In this document: positions 1 to 8,382 of the stretch, piece by piece
Layout: the number at the start of each line of letters is the position of its first letter
How positions within the stretch are numbered: position 1 is the first letter of the stretch
Origin: Roseovarius faecimaris
Lineage (GTDB): Bacteria; Pseudomonadota; Alphaproteobacteria; Rhodobacterales; Rhodobacteraceae
Direction of reading: 5' to 3'
DNA length: 64,000 nt
NCBI RefSeq assembly: GCF_009762325.1
Contig: NZ_CP034348.1
Location: 1,866,501 to 1,930,500, forward strand
Made by a program: the position numbers and the translations under genes
Notes under the pieces: model-generated
Database searches by the model: none
What the model was told of the DNA's origin: nothing
The model's input: the letters and a program-made list of their open reading frames with translations, nothing else

Positions 1-563
1 TCTTCGTCACCGGGCATTTCGGCAATTTCAACGCCGCGCGGGTGGCGATGATCGAACAGGGCTTTCACATGGGCGGCTTCTATCGCCCGATGAAAAACCG
101 CCCCTTCAACCGGCATTACATGGCGGCCATGCGCTCGGTCTCCGAGCCGCTCTTTGAGCAGGGCCGCAAGGGCATGACCCAGATGGTCCGGCACCTGCGG
201 TCCGGCGGGGTCGTCGCCGTGCTCAACGATCTCAATGCCCATGACGGCGTGCCGCTCACCTTTTTCGGCCAGCCCGCACTCACCTCGCTTGCCACGGCGG
301 AAATGGCGCTGAAATACGACGCCCCCCTGATCCCGGTCTGGGGCATCCGCAATCCCGACGGGCGCAGCTTTCATGTTGTGGTCGAAGACGAGATCGCACC
401 GTCAGATGCCGTCACCATGACGCAGGAATTCAACGACCGTCTCGAGGCCCAGGTGCGCGCGCATATGGATCAGTGGTTCTGGATTCACCGCCGCTGGAAA
501 GACGGCTCCGGCCCCCTGCATGACAAACGCGCCGAGGCCCTGGCAAAGATGCAGAACCGCTGA
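1..563 (+). CDS. LpxL/HtrB-type lipid A acyltransferase, 3' part
   Basis: The gene is cut by the left window edge; the reading frame is open from base 3. The visible 186 residues match the catalytic and C-terminal part of the LpxL/HtrB family, inner-membrane enzymes that transfer acyl chains to the lipid A precursor. Seen: the block GHFGNFNAAR at the usual active-site position, a middle block LNDLNAHDG followed by PLTFFGQPA, and the C-terminal WFWIHRRWK that corresponds to the conserved aromatic/basic end of the family. The family active site is H-x4-D/E; here the H is followed at that distance by Asn (HFGNFN), so the acidic partner appears replaced. The gene could be a diverged paralogue acting on another lipid. 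The family call is firm; activity and substrate are uncertain. Confidence 0.85.
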   Translation, partial: FVTGHFGNFNAARVAMIEQGFHMGGFYRPMKNRPFNRHYMAAMRSVSEPLFEQGRKGMTQMVRHLRSGGVVAVLNDLNAHDGVPLTFFGQPALTSLATAEMALKYDAPLIPVWGIRNPDGRSFHVVVEDEIAPSDAVTMTQEFNDRLEAQVRAHMDQWFWIHRRWKDGSGPLHDKRAEALAKMQNR

Positions 564-574
564 TCCCGGCGACC

Positions 575-620
575 GCATTTTCTGTGTCAGAAAATGCCCC
601 AGAAACTGTATCAGTTTCTG
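575..620. terminator. Two tandem hairpins between convergent genes
   Basis: GCATTTTCTG (575-584), loop TGT, CAGAAAATGC (588-597) forms a perfect 10-bp stem. CAGAAACTG (600-608), loop TAT, CAGTTTCTG (612-620) forms a perfect 9-bp stem. They fill the 64-base gap between the acyltransferase stop and the hemF stop, so they can end transcription from both sides. The two stems share CAGAAA/TTTCTG blocks and could also pair with each other. Confidence 0.7.
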
Positions 621-627
621 TCCCCGC

Positions 628-1521
628 TCAGACCCATTTCGCCAGGGGTGGCAGGCTCATCAGCACCGCATCCGCGTCATGCCCGGTGGCCAGGCCAAAC
701 TTGGTGCCCCGGTCGTAGACAAGGTTGTATTCCGCATAAAGCCCGCGATGGACAAGCTGCGTTTCCTTGTCCGCCTCCGACCAGTCCTGCACCCGTCGCT
801 TTTCCACCAGAGGCACGAACGCCGGCAGAAAGGCGCGCCCGATATCCTGCGTCAGGGCAAAATCCGCCTCCCAATCGCCGGAATTCTGGTCATCCATGAA
901 TATACCGCCGACCCCCCGCGCCCGGTGCCGGTGCGGGATATAGAAATACTCGTCCGCCCAGTCTTTCAGGCGCGGATACTGATCCTCCCCATGCGGATCG
1001 AGATGCGCCTTTTGCTGGCCATGAAAATGCGCCGTGTCCTCGTCATATTCGATGCACGGGTTCAGGTCGGACCCGCCGCCAAACCACCATGCGCCCGGCG
1101 TCCAGAACATCCGCGTGTTCATATGCACCGCGGGGCAATGCGGGTTTTGCATATGCGCCACCAGGCTGATGCCCGACGCCCAGAACCGCGGGTCGCTCTC
1201 CATCCCAGGCACGCCGCGCGCCGCCATCGCCTTCTGCGCGGCCTCCCCCAACTCGCCATAGACCTCCGAGACGTTCACGCCGACCTTTTCAAAGACCCGC
1301 CCCCCGCGCATCACGCTCATCAGACCGCCACCCGCATCCGAGCCATCCTCACTGGCCCGGCGCGTCTCGCGCACGTCGAACCGGCCCGGTGCCGCGTCGC
1401 TCATCGGACCGCTGTCATGACTGTCCTCAAGCCCCTCGAAAGCCGCCACAATCTCATCGCGCAACTGCCGGAACCACGCCGCCGCGCGGCGCTTTTCATC
1501 TTTGAAATCATCGCTCATCAA
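628..1521 (-). CDS. hemF: Oxygen-dependent coproporphyrinogen III oxidase
   Basis: HemF oxidatively decarboxylates coproporphyrinogen III to protoporphyrinogen IX with O2 in haem biosynthesis; it is soluble. The 297-residue product has the usual family length and the diagnostic central block WWFGGGSDLNP followed by the histidine-rich HFHGQQKAHLDPHG stretch and YFYIPHR..RGVGGIFMDD, then the C-terminal R.QDWSEADKETQ..HRGLYAEYNLVYDRGT block. It begins with ATG-ATG; the first ATG at 1521 is used here, the second is 3 bases in. It lies 10 bases after the SDR gene and so is probably the last gene of a minus-strand run with the SDR and the RsmC-like gene. A second haem gene, hemB, lies 8 kb away on the other strand. 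Confidence 0.97.
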   Translation of the reverse strand: MMSDDFKDEKRRAAAWFRQLRDEIVAAFEGLEDSHDSGPMSDAAPGRFDVRETRRASEDGSDAGGGLMSVMRGGRVFEKVGVNVSEVYGELGEAAQKAMAARGVPGMESDPRFWASGISLVAHMQNPHCPAVHMNTRMFWTPGAWWFGGGSDLNPCIEYDEDTAHFHGQQKAHLDPHGEDQYPRLKDWADEYFYIPHRHRARGVGGIFMDDQNSGDWEADFALTQDIGRAFLPAFVPLVEKRRVQDWSEADKETQLVHRGLYAEYNLVYDRGTKFGLATGHDADAVLMSLPPLAKWV

Positions 1522-1531
1522 GCTGCCTTTC

Positions 1532-2332
1532 TCAGTGCAAGGGAACGGTCACGGGATCAAGCAGCGAGCGCCCGCCGTCAATCGTCATGATCTGACCGGT
1601 CATGAAGGCGCTCGCATCGCTGGCCAGAAACTGCACCGCATCGGCAAGCTCGGCAGGCGAGGCGATGCGCCCCAGCGGGGTATGCGCCTCGATCTCATGG
1701 CGATGCTCCCGGTGCCCTTTCAGCTCCGCCTTGAGCGAGGCCGACATCACCGACCCGAAAGCCACGGCATTCACCCGGATGCGCTCCGGCGCCAGCGCCA
1801 CCGCCAGAGAGCGCGTCATCTGGTCAAGGGCTGCCGAGGCCACCGAATAGGCCAGCAGATCCGGATGCGTCAGCCGCGCCGAGATCGACGACAGGTTCAC
1901 AATCGCCCCCGCCATGCCTTCCTCGCGGTCCTCGGCCTGTTTGATCATCCGCTTGGCCACAAGCTGGCTCAGCCTCAGCGCGGGCATCAGGTTCTGGTTC
2001 AGAAGCTCCGTCACCGCGTCATCATCCGGGTTCAGCGGGTCCGACGGCATCACCTGCCGTGACGCATTCACCAGGATATCCACCTGATCGAACGCATCTA
2101 TCGTGGCCGAAAGAAGGTTGGCCAGCGTCAGCTTCTCGCGCAGATCGCCCGCGAAATAGCGGATCGCATCGCCCTCACCCGGCTCTCCCAGCTGATTGAG
2201 CAGCTGTTCCTCGTCCATATCGGCGAACATCACATTGGCGCCCTGATCCGCAAAATGCCGCCCGATCGCAAGACCAATCCCATTGGCCCCGCCGGTGACA
2301 ATCGCGGTCTTTCCCGAGATGGATTTGGACAT
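1532..2332 (-). CDS. SDR-family NAD(P)-dependent oxidoreductase
   Basis: A 266-residue classical short-chain dehydrogenase/reductase. Seen: N-terminal Rossmann motif TGGANGIG near residue 14, the NLSSISARL segment holding the catalytic serine, YSVASAALDQM with the Y-x3 spacing of the catalytic tyrosine but alanine where the catalytic lysine of Y-x3-K normally stands (Y-S-V-A-S), and C-terminal IDGG. The missing lysine means either a non-catalytic or altered SDR, so an exact reaction cannot be named. It sits between the RsmC-like gene (42-base gap) and hemF (10-base gap) in one direction and is likely co-transcribed with both. No substrate can be inferred from the sequence. Confidence 0.85.
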   Translation of the reverse strand: MSKSISGKTAIVTGGANGIGLAIGRHFADQGANVMFADMDEEQLLNQLGEPGEGDAIRYFAGDLREKLTLANLLSATIDAFDQVDILVNASRQVMPSDPLNPDDDAVTELLNQNLMPALRLSQLVAKRMIKQAEDREEGMAGAIVNLSSISARLTHPDLLAYSVASAALDQMTRSLAVALAPERIRVNAVAFGSVMSASLKAELKGHREHRHEIEAHTPLGRIASPAELADAVQFLASDASAFMTGQIMTIDGGRSLLDPVTVPLH

Positions 2333-2374
2333 GGTTGCGTTTCCCTGATTCCGTGGGGTCGAGCTTAGGCCAAT

Positions 2375-3361
2375 TCAGCGCGCCTGACGAGACGGGCGCG
2401 CCGCATGCAGGATCTTGAACCGCGTGGTGCCGCCCACTGTCTCGACCTTGGCAAAATGCCGCGCCAGCGCGTCCTCGTAAGGCAGATGCCGGTTGGCCAC
2501 CATCCAGAACTGCCCCGAGGGTGCCAGCATCCCCGCAGCCGCCGCGATAAACGCACGGCCCAGCCCGGGATCGGCGGCGCGGTCGGTGTGAAACGGCGGG
2601 TTTGAGATCACCGCGTCCAGTTTTTGCGGCGGGGTCCAATGCGTGGCGTCGGCCCAGTGGATGTTCAGGCGCGGATCGGACACGTTCAGCCGGGCACATT
2701 CACAGGCGGCGTGATCGGCTTCCACCAGGTGCAGCGCCTCGATACTGTCGCGCTCCAGCGCCCGCGCCGACAGATAACCCCAGCCTCCACCCAGATCGGC
2801 AACAGACCGGCCCAGCTTGGCAGGCAGATGATCCGCCAGCAAAGCCGACCCCGGATCGATCCCATCGGCCGAAAACACGCCCGGCGCCGTGTGGAACCCG
2901 CCTTCGATCTCGCGCGGGGCGGCGCGCCAGTCGTCAAACGCGGCCTCGGCCTCGAACCAGAACAACTTGCCATGCGCTTTCGAAATCGGGGCCGACACCG
3001 CCACCCGTTTCCGGCAGTCTTTCAGCAGGCTTTCCACCCCGTCGGTCTTGGCCCCGTCGACGATCACCGGTCCGTCAGTGACCGAAACCGCCTCGGCAAT
3101 CAGGGCCCGCGCCTGCGGTTTGGCGCGCGGCAGACAGATCACCGCCGCCGCATACCGCCCCTCAGGCGCCACCGCGCAGTCATAGCCCTGACCCGCAAAA
3201 TGATCATGGTCCGGCTTGAACCCGGTCAGAATGTGCAACCGATCCTTGGGAAGGCCCGAAAGCGCCGTGCCAGCACGCGGGGCAAAGACCGCGATCCGGC
3301 CGATCTCCGGCACGGACAGCAAACCGCTTTCCAGGGCCAGCGGCAGGCGGGCATCGATCAA
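2375..3361 (-). CDS. rsmC: RsmC-like 16S rRNA guanine-N2 methyltransferase
   Basis: A 328-residue class I SAM-dependent methyltransferase. The N-terminal half is the poorly conserved, degenerate methyltransferase-like domain typical of RsmC/RlmG; the C-terminal half holds VADLGGGWGYLSARAL (SAM-binding motif I, around residue 185), LVEADHAACECARLN (motif II) and NPPFH (motif IV), the signature of enzymes that methylate the exocyclic amine of guanine. RsmC modifies G1207 of 16S rRNA. FHTAPGVFSADGID before motif I is also characteristic of this group. It is first of the run rsmC-SDR-hemF. RsmC and RlmG are hard to separate by eye; RsmC is preferred on layout. Confidence 0.82.
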   Translation of the reverse strand: MIDARLPLALESGLLSVPEIGRIAVFAPRAGTALSGLPKDRLHILTGFKPDHDHFAGQGYDCAVAPEGRYAAAVICLPRAKPQARALIAEAVSVTDGPVIVDGAKTDGVESLLKDCRKRVAVSAPISKAHGKLFWFEAEAAFDDWRAAPREIEGGFHTAPGVFSADGIDPGSALLADHLPAKLGRSVADLGGGWGYLSARALERDSIEALHLVEADHAACECARLNVSDPRLNIHWADATHWTPPQKLDAVISNPPFHTDRAADPGLGRAFIAAAAGMLAPSGQFWMVANRHLPYEDALARHFAKVETVGGTTRFKILHAARPSRQAR

Positions 3362-3389
3362 TTATTCGGCTTCCATCATGCAGAGCATG

Positions 3390-3707
3390 TCACTCTTTTT
3401 CCATCGTGCACTGAAGCGGATGCTGATGCTGGCGCGCAAAATCCATCACCTGCGCCACCTTGGTCTCGGCAATCTCATGGCTGAACACGCCCACAACCGC
3501 CACGCCTTTCTTGTGCACGGTCAGCATGATCTCAAACGCCTGCGCGTGGCTCATGTGGAAAAACCGCTCCAGCACGGCCACGACAAATTCCATCGGCGTG
3601 TAATCATCATTCAGCAGCAACACCTTATAGAGCGGCGGCCGCTTCGTCTTGGGCTTGGTTTCGACCACGACAGAGGTGTCGTTGTCATCGTCCGAAGGCC
3701 CTGCCAT
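3390..3707 (-). CDS. clpS: ATP-dependent Clp protease adaptor ClpS
   Basis: ClpS binds the N-terminal domain of ClpA and delivers N-end-rule substrates to ClpAP in the cytoplasm. The 105-residue form has the adaptor core [20 protein letters not shown], where the NDDYT segment contributes to the N-degron pocket, followed by [20 protein letters not shown] and SHEIAETKV. The start chosen is the ATG at 3707: it has AGGA 8 bases upstream and gives a normal-length protein with the usual short acidic tail. A longer frame reaching 3851 would run into the divergent HAD gene. It is transcribed away from the HAD gene with about 90 bases between starts. Confidence 0.96.
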   Translation of the reverse strand: MAGPSDDDNDTSVVVETKPKTKRPPLYKVLLLNDDYTPMEFVVAVLERFFHMSHAQAFEIMLTVHKKGVAVVGVFSHEIAETKVAQVMDFARQHQHPLQCTMEKE

Positions 3708-3798
3708 GATGATGGTCCTGCTGATCATGTCGCGCGCGTGGTCTGTCCCCTGGGTTGGGGCTGTATATAACCTGTCACGCGCACAAGAAAAGGGGCCA

Positions 3799-4530
3799 AT
3801 GGGGCCGATGTCCGCCGAATTGACCACAATCGCCTTCGATGCCGATGACACGCTCTGGCATAACGAGCGGTTCTTTAAGCTGACCCAGGCGCGCTTTGCC
3901 GACCTTCTGCGCGATTACACCGAGCCCGAGGCTCTGATCGAGCGGCTGATCGAGGCCGAACGGCGCAATCTGGGTCATTACGGGTTCGGCATCAAGGGCT
4001 TCGTTCTGTCGATGATCGAAACCGCCATCGAGGTAACGGACGAGCGCGTGCCCGCCTCGGTCATCGCCCAGCTCATCGCGGCAGGCCAGGAGATGCTCCA
4101 GCACCCGATCGAGCTTCTGCCCCACGCCCGCGAGGCGGTCGAGGCGGTGGCGGATACGCACCGCGTGCTGCTGATCACCAAGGGCGACCTTCTGGATCAG
4201 GAACGCAAGCTGGCGCAATCCGGCCTGGGCGAGATGTTCGACGGGGTCGAGATCGTCTCGCACAAGACCCGCGCCACCTATGACGGCATTTTCCAGCGTC
4301 ATTGCAACGGGGCGGCGCATGCGATGATGGTCGGCAACTCCCTGCGCTCCGACGTGCGCCCGGCCATCGAGGCAGGAAGCTGGGGCGTGCATGTCCCGCA
4401 TGAGCTGACCTGGGCACTGGAACATGATGAGCCGCCCGAGGACGCACCCCGCTTTCGGCAACTGCCCGATCTCAGCGGCCTTGCCGAACTGGTGCAGGCG
4501 CTCGGCCAAAGCGTTCGGCCAGAAACCTGA
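3799..4530 (+). CDS. HAD-superfamily hydrolase
   Basis: A 243-residue haloacid-dehalogenase-like phosphohydrolase. Seen: motif [12 protein letters not shown] near the N-terminus with the nucleophile Asp and general acid Asp, motif II LLITKGD, and the C-terminal [17 protein letters not shown], where the acidic motif IV is of the GNS.RSD type. A mostly helical cap lies between motifs I and II. The start at 3799 follows AAGGGG closely; an in-frame ATG at 3808 is an alternative. Substrate is unknown; many such proteins act on phosphoglycolate or nucleotides. It is divergent from clpS, with a candidate TATATAAC -10 region in the shared gap. An 11-bp inverted repeat spans its stop codon. Confidence 0.87.
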   Translation: MGPMSAELTTIAFDADDTLWHNERFFKLTQARFADLLRDYTEPEALIERLIEAERRNLGHYGFGIKGFVLSMIETAIEVTDERVPASVIAQLIAAGQEMLQHPIELLPHAREAVEAVADTHRVLLITKGDLLDQERKLAQSGLGEMFDGVEIVSHKTRATYDGIFQRHCNGAAHAMMVGNSLRSDVRPAIEAGSWGVHVPHELTWALEHDEPPEDAPRFRQLPDLSGLAELVQALGQSVRPET

Positions 4531-4552
4531 ATCACAGCTTTTGGCCGAACGC
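4511..4552. terminator. Inverted repeat across the HAD gene stop
   Basis: GCGTTCGGCCA at 4511-4521 is exactly matched in inverse by TGGCCGAACGC at 4542-4552, with a 20-base loop containing the TGA at 4528-4530. The 3' arm is preceded by CTTT. It may end or stabilise the HAD transcript; there is no clear T-run after it, so a simple intrinsic terminator is not certain. Confidence 0.4.
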
Positions 4553-4691
4553 AGCGCAAGATATCAGCGGTGCGCGCGTCCCGCCCTTATCTGATGTCTG
4601 AGGTTAAAGGCCGGACGCTTTAATCAAGCCGCCTCACAACCGATCACGTCGCGGTCAGCGCCCCTGTGCGCGCCGCCTGAACGGCCCACTT

Positions 4692-4725
4692 CCTGATCAC
4701 GACCATGCTTCATTTAGATCAGGAG
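4692..4725 (+). promoter_or_regulatory. Hairpin that can hide the Shine-Dalgarno of the small peptide gene
   Basis: CCTGATC (4692-4698) pairs perfectly with GATCAGG (4717-4723) across an 18-base loop. The 3' arm contains the first three bases of the AGGAG Shine-Dalgarno (4721-4725) of the ATG at 4733. If it folds, ribosome access would be reduced. This is read directly from sequence; function is inferred. Confidence 0.4.
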
Positions 4726-4732
4726 AAACTCC

Positions 4733-4858
4733 ATGCGTATTTTTGCAACCCTCGCCACCGCCGGCCTTCTTGCCCTCACCGCGACCGGCCCCGTCCTCGC
4801 GGATGGCCATGGCGGTCACAGCACCAAATGCGTGCCCTTCGGCTGCTACGACCGCTGA
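4733..4858 (+). CDS. 41-residue secreted peptide, Cys/His-containing
   Basis: A short open frame with a strong AGGAG 7 bases before its ATG. The first 23 residues form a typical Sec signal: positive MRIF start, hydrophobic core LATAGLLALTATG, and a VLA|D cleavage site. The predicted mature peptide has only 18 residues, DGHGGHSTKCVPFGCYDR, with two histidines and a Cys-x4-Cys pair that could form a disulfide or bind metal. A hairpin follows at 4871-4893. It stands alone between the HAD gene and convergent mfd, after a 200-base leader. I do not recognise the family. The ribosome site, signal peptide and hairpin together make a real gene likely. Confidence 0.65.
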   Translation: MRIFATLATAGLLALTATGPVLADGHGGHSTKCVPFGCYDR

Positions 4859-4870
4859 AGCCTGAACAGG

Positions 4871-4893
4871 GGGTGCGCCACAGCGGCGCGCCC
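4871..4893. terminator. Hairpin between small peptide gene and mfd
   Basis: GGGTGCGCC (4871-4879) and GGCGCGCCC (4885-4893) form a 9-bp stem with one G-T pair and a 5-base loop. It starts 12 bases after the peptide stop and touches the mfd stop. There is no T-run. Confidence 0.45.
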
Positions 4894-7800
4894 TACCCCG
4901 CCTTGCCCGCCTTGCGCTTCTTCTCGGCCACGACCTTTTCGGCCAGATCGCGGGCAATGGCAAAGGCGCCCTTGATCTTGTCTGCCTCTTTATTCCAGTC
5001 GCGCCGCACGACGATCTTGTTGTCGCGCACCTTGGCCAGCCCGCGCTGATCCTGGATGAACTCCACCAGCCCCTGCGGCGAGGCAAACTTGTCATTGTGA
5101 AACTGGATCGTCGCACCCTTCGGCCCGCCATCCAGCTTGGCAATCCCCGCCTTCTTGCACATCGCCTTGATCCGCACGATCAGCATCAGCATGTTGACCT
5201 CTCGCGGCAGCTTGCCAAACCGGTCGATCAGCTCGGCGGCAAAACCCTCCAGTTCAACTTTGCTCTGTAACCCGCTGAGACGGCGGTACAATCCCAGCCT
5301 GACATCCAGATCCGGCACGTAAGATTCAGGGATCAGCACCGGCACGCCCAGATTGATCTGCGGCGCCCATTGATCATCGGCCTCGCTAAGGCCCTCCAGT
5401 TCGCCCGCCTTGATCTTGGCAATCGCCTCTTCCAGCATCGACTGGTAAAGCTCATACCCCACATCGCGCATCTGGCCTGACTGTTCTTCGCCCAGAAGGT
5501 TGCCCGCCCCGCGAATATCGAGGTCCTGACTGGCCAGCGTGAACCCCGCGCCCAGCGTATCGAGGCTGCCCAGAACGCGCAGCCGTTTTTCCGCGCTCGG
5601 CGTCAGCGGCACGCGCGGCTTGGTCGTCAGATACGCATACGCCCGTTGCTTGGAGCGCCCGACGCGCCCCCGGATCTGATAGAGCTGTGCCAGGCCAAAC
5701 ATATCCGCGCGATGAATGACCATTGTGTTCGCGGTCGGAATGTCCAGCCCGCTCTCGACAATCGTCGTGGCAAGCAACACGTCGTATTTGCCGTCGTAAA
5801 ACGCATTCATCCGGTCATCCAGCTCGCGCGCGGCCATCTGACCATGCGCCACCACAGTGCTCACCTCCGGCACCTGCGTTTTCAGGAATTCCTCGATCTC
5901 GGGCAAATCCTTGATCCGTGGCACCACGTAAAAGCTCTGCCCGCCGCGATAATGCTCGCGCAGCAGCGCCTCCCGGATCGTCACAGAGTCAAACTCGCTC
6001 ACATAGGTCCGGATCGAAAGCCGGTCCACGGGCGGCGTGCCGATAATGCTCAGATCACGCACACCCGACAGGCTCAGTTGCAAGGTGCGCGGAATGGGCG
6101 TCGCCGTCAGGGTCAGCACATGCACGTCCGAGCGCAGCTGCTTCAGCCGCTCCTTATGCCCCACGCCAAAGCGCTGCTCCTCATCGATCACCAGAAGCCC
6201 GAGATTCTTGAACCGGATGTTTTTCGCCAGCAGCGCATGGGTGCCGACAACGATATCCACCTCACCCTTGGCCATGCCCTCGCGGGTCTTGCTGGCCTCG
6301 CTTGCCGTGACAAAACGCGACAGCGGCCGCACCGTGACGGGAAAGCCGCGAAACCGCTCGGCAAAACTCTGATAGTGCTGCCGCGCCAGCAGCGTCGTGG
6401 GCGCAATCACCGCCACCTGCATGCCCTGCATCGCCGCCACGAAGGCCGCGCGCATGGCCACTTCGGTCTTGCCAAAACCCACATCGCCGCAGATCAGCCG
6501 GTCCATCGGCGTGCCGCTTTCCAGATCGGTCAGCACATCCTCGATCGCCTTGAGCTGATCATCCGTCTCCGAATAGGGAAAGCGCGCCGCGAACTCCTCC
6601 CAGGCGTGGTGCTCGGGCTCCAGCACGGGGGCTTTGCGCAGCGCGCGCTCGGCCGCAATCCGGATCAGCCGGTCCGCCATCTCGCGGATACGTTCCTTGA
6701 GCTTGGCCTTCTTCGACTGCCATGCACCCCCGCCGAGCCGGTCGAGCAACCCTTCCTCATGGCCATAACGGCTCAAGAGTTCGATATTCTCCACCGGAAG
6801 GTAAAGCGTTGAGCTTTCGGCATATTCCAGCTTCAGGCACTCATGCGCAGCACCCGCCGCCGTGATCACCTCCAGCCCGTGATACCGCCCGATCCCGTGA
6901 TCCACATGCACCACCAGATCGCCTGGACTGAGCGATTGCACCTCGCTCAGGAAATTCTCGGCCCGGCGTTTGCGCTTGGGGGACCGGATCAGGCGGTCGC
7001 CCAGAATATCCTGCTCGGCAATCACCGTGAGGTCAGGCGAGGTAAAGCCATGCTCCAGCGGCCACACCGCCAGATGCAGCCCGTGCCGCCCGATACCGCC
7101 CGCGTTGCGCACCGTCACCGCCCCGATCAGGCCCTCATCTTCCAGAAGGCCCTCCATCCGCTCCCGCGCGCCTTCAGAATAGGAGGCCAGCAACACTGGC
7201 CCCTCGGTCATGCGCGCCTGAACATGATCCTTCAAGGCCCCGAAAAGGCTGATGTTTTCCTGTTGCCGCTCCGGTGCGAAATCGCGCCCGATGCGCCCGC
7301 CCGCGTCGATCACACCGGGGCCGGTGGCCTGCGGCAGCGGCACAAGCTGCATCACCCGCCGCGCGCCCAGGGCGGCCTCCCACGCGTCATCGTCCAGATA
7401 CAAAAGCTCCGGAGCTATGGGTTTGTAAACCGTGTCCGTGCGCCCCTTCTGGCTCATCGCGTGCTGGCGCGCCTCATACTGATCGCGCACCATGTCCCAC
7501 CGGCTCAGCCGCGCCGCCGTCACCTGATCGTCAAGGCTGACCGTCACGCCGGGCAGGTAGTCAAACAGCGTCTCCAGCGTCTCATGGAAAAACGGCAGCC
7601 AATGTTCCACGCCATGATGCTTGCGCCCCGCGCTGACCGCCTCATAGAGCGGATCCTCTCCCCCGCCCGCGCCAAATTCGATCCGGTAATTCTGCCGGAA
7701 CCGGCGGATCGCGGCCTCATCCAGGATCACCTCGCTGACCGGCGACAGCTCGATCCGGTCCAGCTTTTCCGTGGTCCGCTGCGTCGCCGGGTCGAACCGG

Positions 7801-8363
7801 CGCACCCCATCGAGCACATCGCCAAACAGATCCAGCCGCACCGGCCCGCCGTCGCCCGGCGGATAAATGTCGATGATCCCGCCGCGCACCGCGTAATCGC
7901 CCGGCTCCATCACCGTGGGCGCCTGGCTGAACCCCATCCGCGCCAGAAACGCGCGCAGCGCCGCCTCGTCGATCTGATAATCGACCCGCGCGGTAAAGGC
8001 CGCCTCGCGCAGCACCTCGCGCGCAGGCACCCTTTGCGTCGCCGCATTCAGCGTGGTCAGCAGGACAAACTGCCCCGGCATCCCGTGCACCAGCCCGGCC
8101 AGCGTGGCCATCCGCGCCGCCGAAATGTCCGCATTGGGCGAGGTCCGGTCATAGGGCAGGCAATCCCAGCCCGGAAAGCGGATCACCGGCATATCGGGCG
8201 CGAAAAACCGCAGCGCCTCTTCCATCGCGGCCATGCGCTTGTCATCGCGGGCGACATGGATGACCGGGCCACCCTGCTTGTCCACCTCCTGCAGCAACAG
8301 GCGCGCATCGAACCCCTCGGGCGCGCCGCTGACGGTGATATGCTGGACCTTGCTCATGGACAA
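4893..8363 (-). CDS. mfd: Transcription-repair coupling factor
   Basis: Mfd removes RNA polymerase stalled at DNA damage and recruits UvrA. The 1156-residue product has the expected full length and domain order: UvrB-like N-terminal region, the RNA polymerase interaction domain (GDLVVHVDHGIGRYHGLE, around residue 480), a superfamily 2 translocase with Walker A CGDVGFGKTEVAMRAAF, the DEEQ box (VIDEEQRFGVGHKE), TLTATPIPRTL, and the motif VI region QIRGRVGRSKQRAYAY, then the TRCF C-terminal domain with ISL..PVLIPESYV. It starts at the first of two close methionines. A membrane-protein gene lies 19 bases upstream in the same direction and is probably co-transcribed. Confidence 0.98.
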   Translation of the reverse strand: MSMSKVQHITVSGAPEGFDARLLLQEVDKQGGPVIHVARDDKRMAAMEEALRFFAPDMPVIRFPGWDCLPYDRTSPNADISAARMATLAGLVHGMPGQFVLLTTLNAATQRVPAREVLREAAFTARVDYQIDEAALRAFLARMGFSQAPTVMEPGDYAVRGGIIDIYPPGDGGPVRLDLFGDVLDGVRRFDPATQRTTEKLDRIELSPVSEVILDEAAIRRFRQNYRIEFGAGGGEDPLYEAVSAGRKHHGVEHWLPFFHETLETLFDYLPGVTVSLDDQVTAARLSRWDMVRDQYEARQHAMSQKGRTDTVYKPIAPELLYLDDDAWEAALGARRVMQLVPLPQATGPGVIDAGGRIGRDFAPERQQENISLFGALKDHVQARMTEGPVLLASYSEGARERMEGLLEDEGLIGAVTVRNAGGIGRHGLHLAVWPLEHGFTSPDLTVIAEQDILGDRLIRSPKRKRRAENFLSEVQSLSPGDLVVHVDHGIGRYHGLEVITAAGAAHECLKLEYAESSTLYLPVENIELLSRYGHEEGLLDRLGGGAWQSKKAKLKERIREMADRLIRIAAERALRKAPVLEPEHHAWEEFAARFPYSETDDQLKAIEDVLTDLESGTPMDRLICGDVGFGKTEVAMRAAFVAAMQGMQVAVIAPTTLLARQHYQSFAERFRGFPVTVRPLSRFVTASEASKTREGMAKGEVDIVVGTHALLAKNIRFKNLGLLVIDEEQRFGVGHKERLKQLRSDVHVLTLTATPIPRTLQLSLSGVRDLSIIGTPPVDRLSIRTYVSEFDSVTIREALLREHYRGGQSFYVVPRIKDLPEIEEFLKTQVPEVSTVVAHGQMAARELDDRMNAFYDGKYDVLLATTIVESGLDIPTANTMVIHRADMFGLAQLYQIRGRVGRSKQRAYAYLTTKPRVPLTPSAEKRLRVLGSLDTLGAGFTLASQDLDIRGAGNLLGEEQSGQMRDVGYELYQSMLEEAIAKIKAGELEGLSEADDQWAPQINLGVPVLIPESYVPDLDVRLGLYRRLSGLQSKVELEGFAAELIDRFGKLPREVNMLMLIVRIKAMCKKAGIAKLDGGPKGATIQFHNDKFASPQGLVEFIQDQRGLAKVRDNKIVVRRDWNKEADKIKGAFAIARDLAEKVVAEKKRKAGKAG

Positions 8364-8382
8364 AATCGGATGCGGCGGCCGA

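Noticed and set aside
520..1590. Long plus-strand frame of 356 codons
   Set aside because: It lies fully opposite hemF, a textbook gene with intact motifs. Its Arg/His/Pro-rich composition is typical of GC-rich shadow frames.
4531..4732. Riboswitch upstream of the small peptide gene
   Set aside because: A stem that can cover the ribosome site is visible, but no conserved ligand-binding core of a known class is recognisable.
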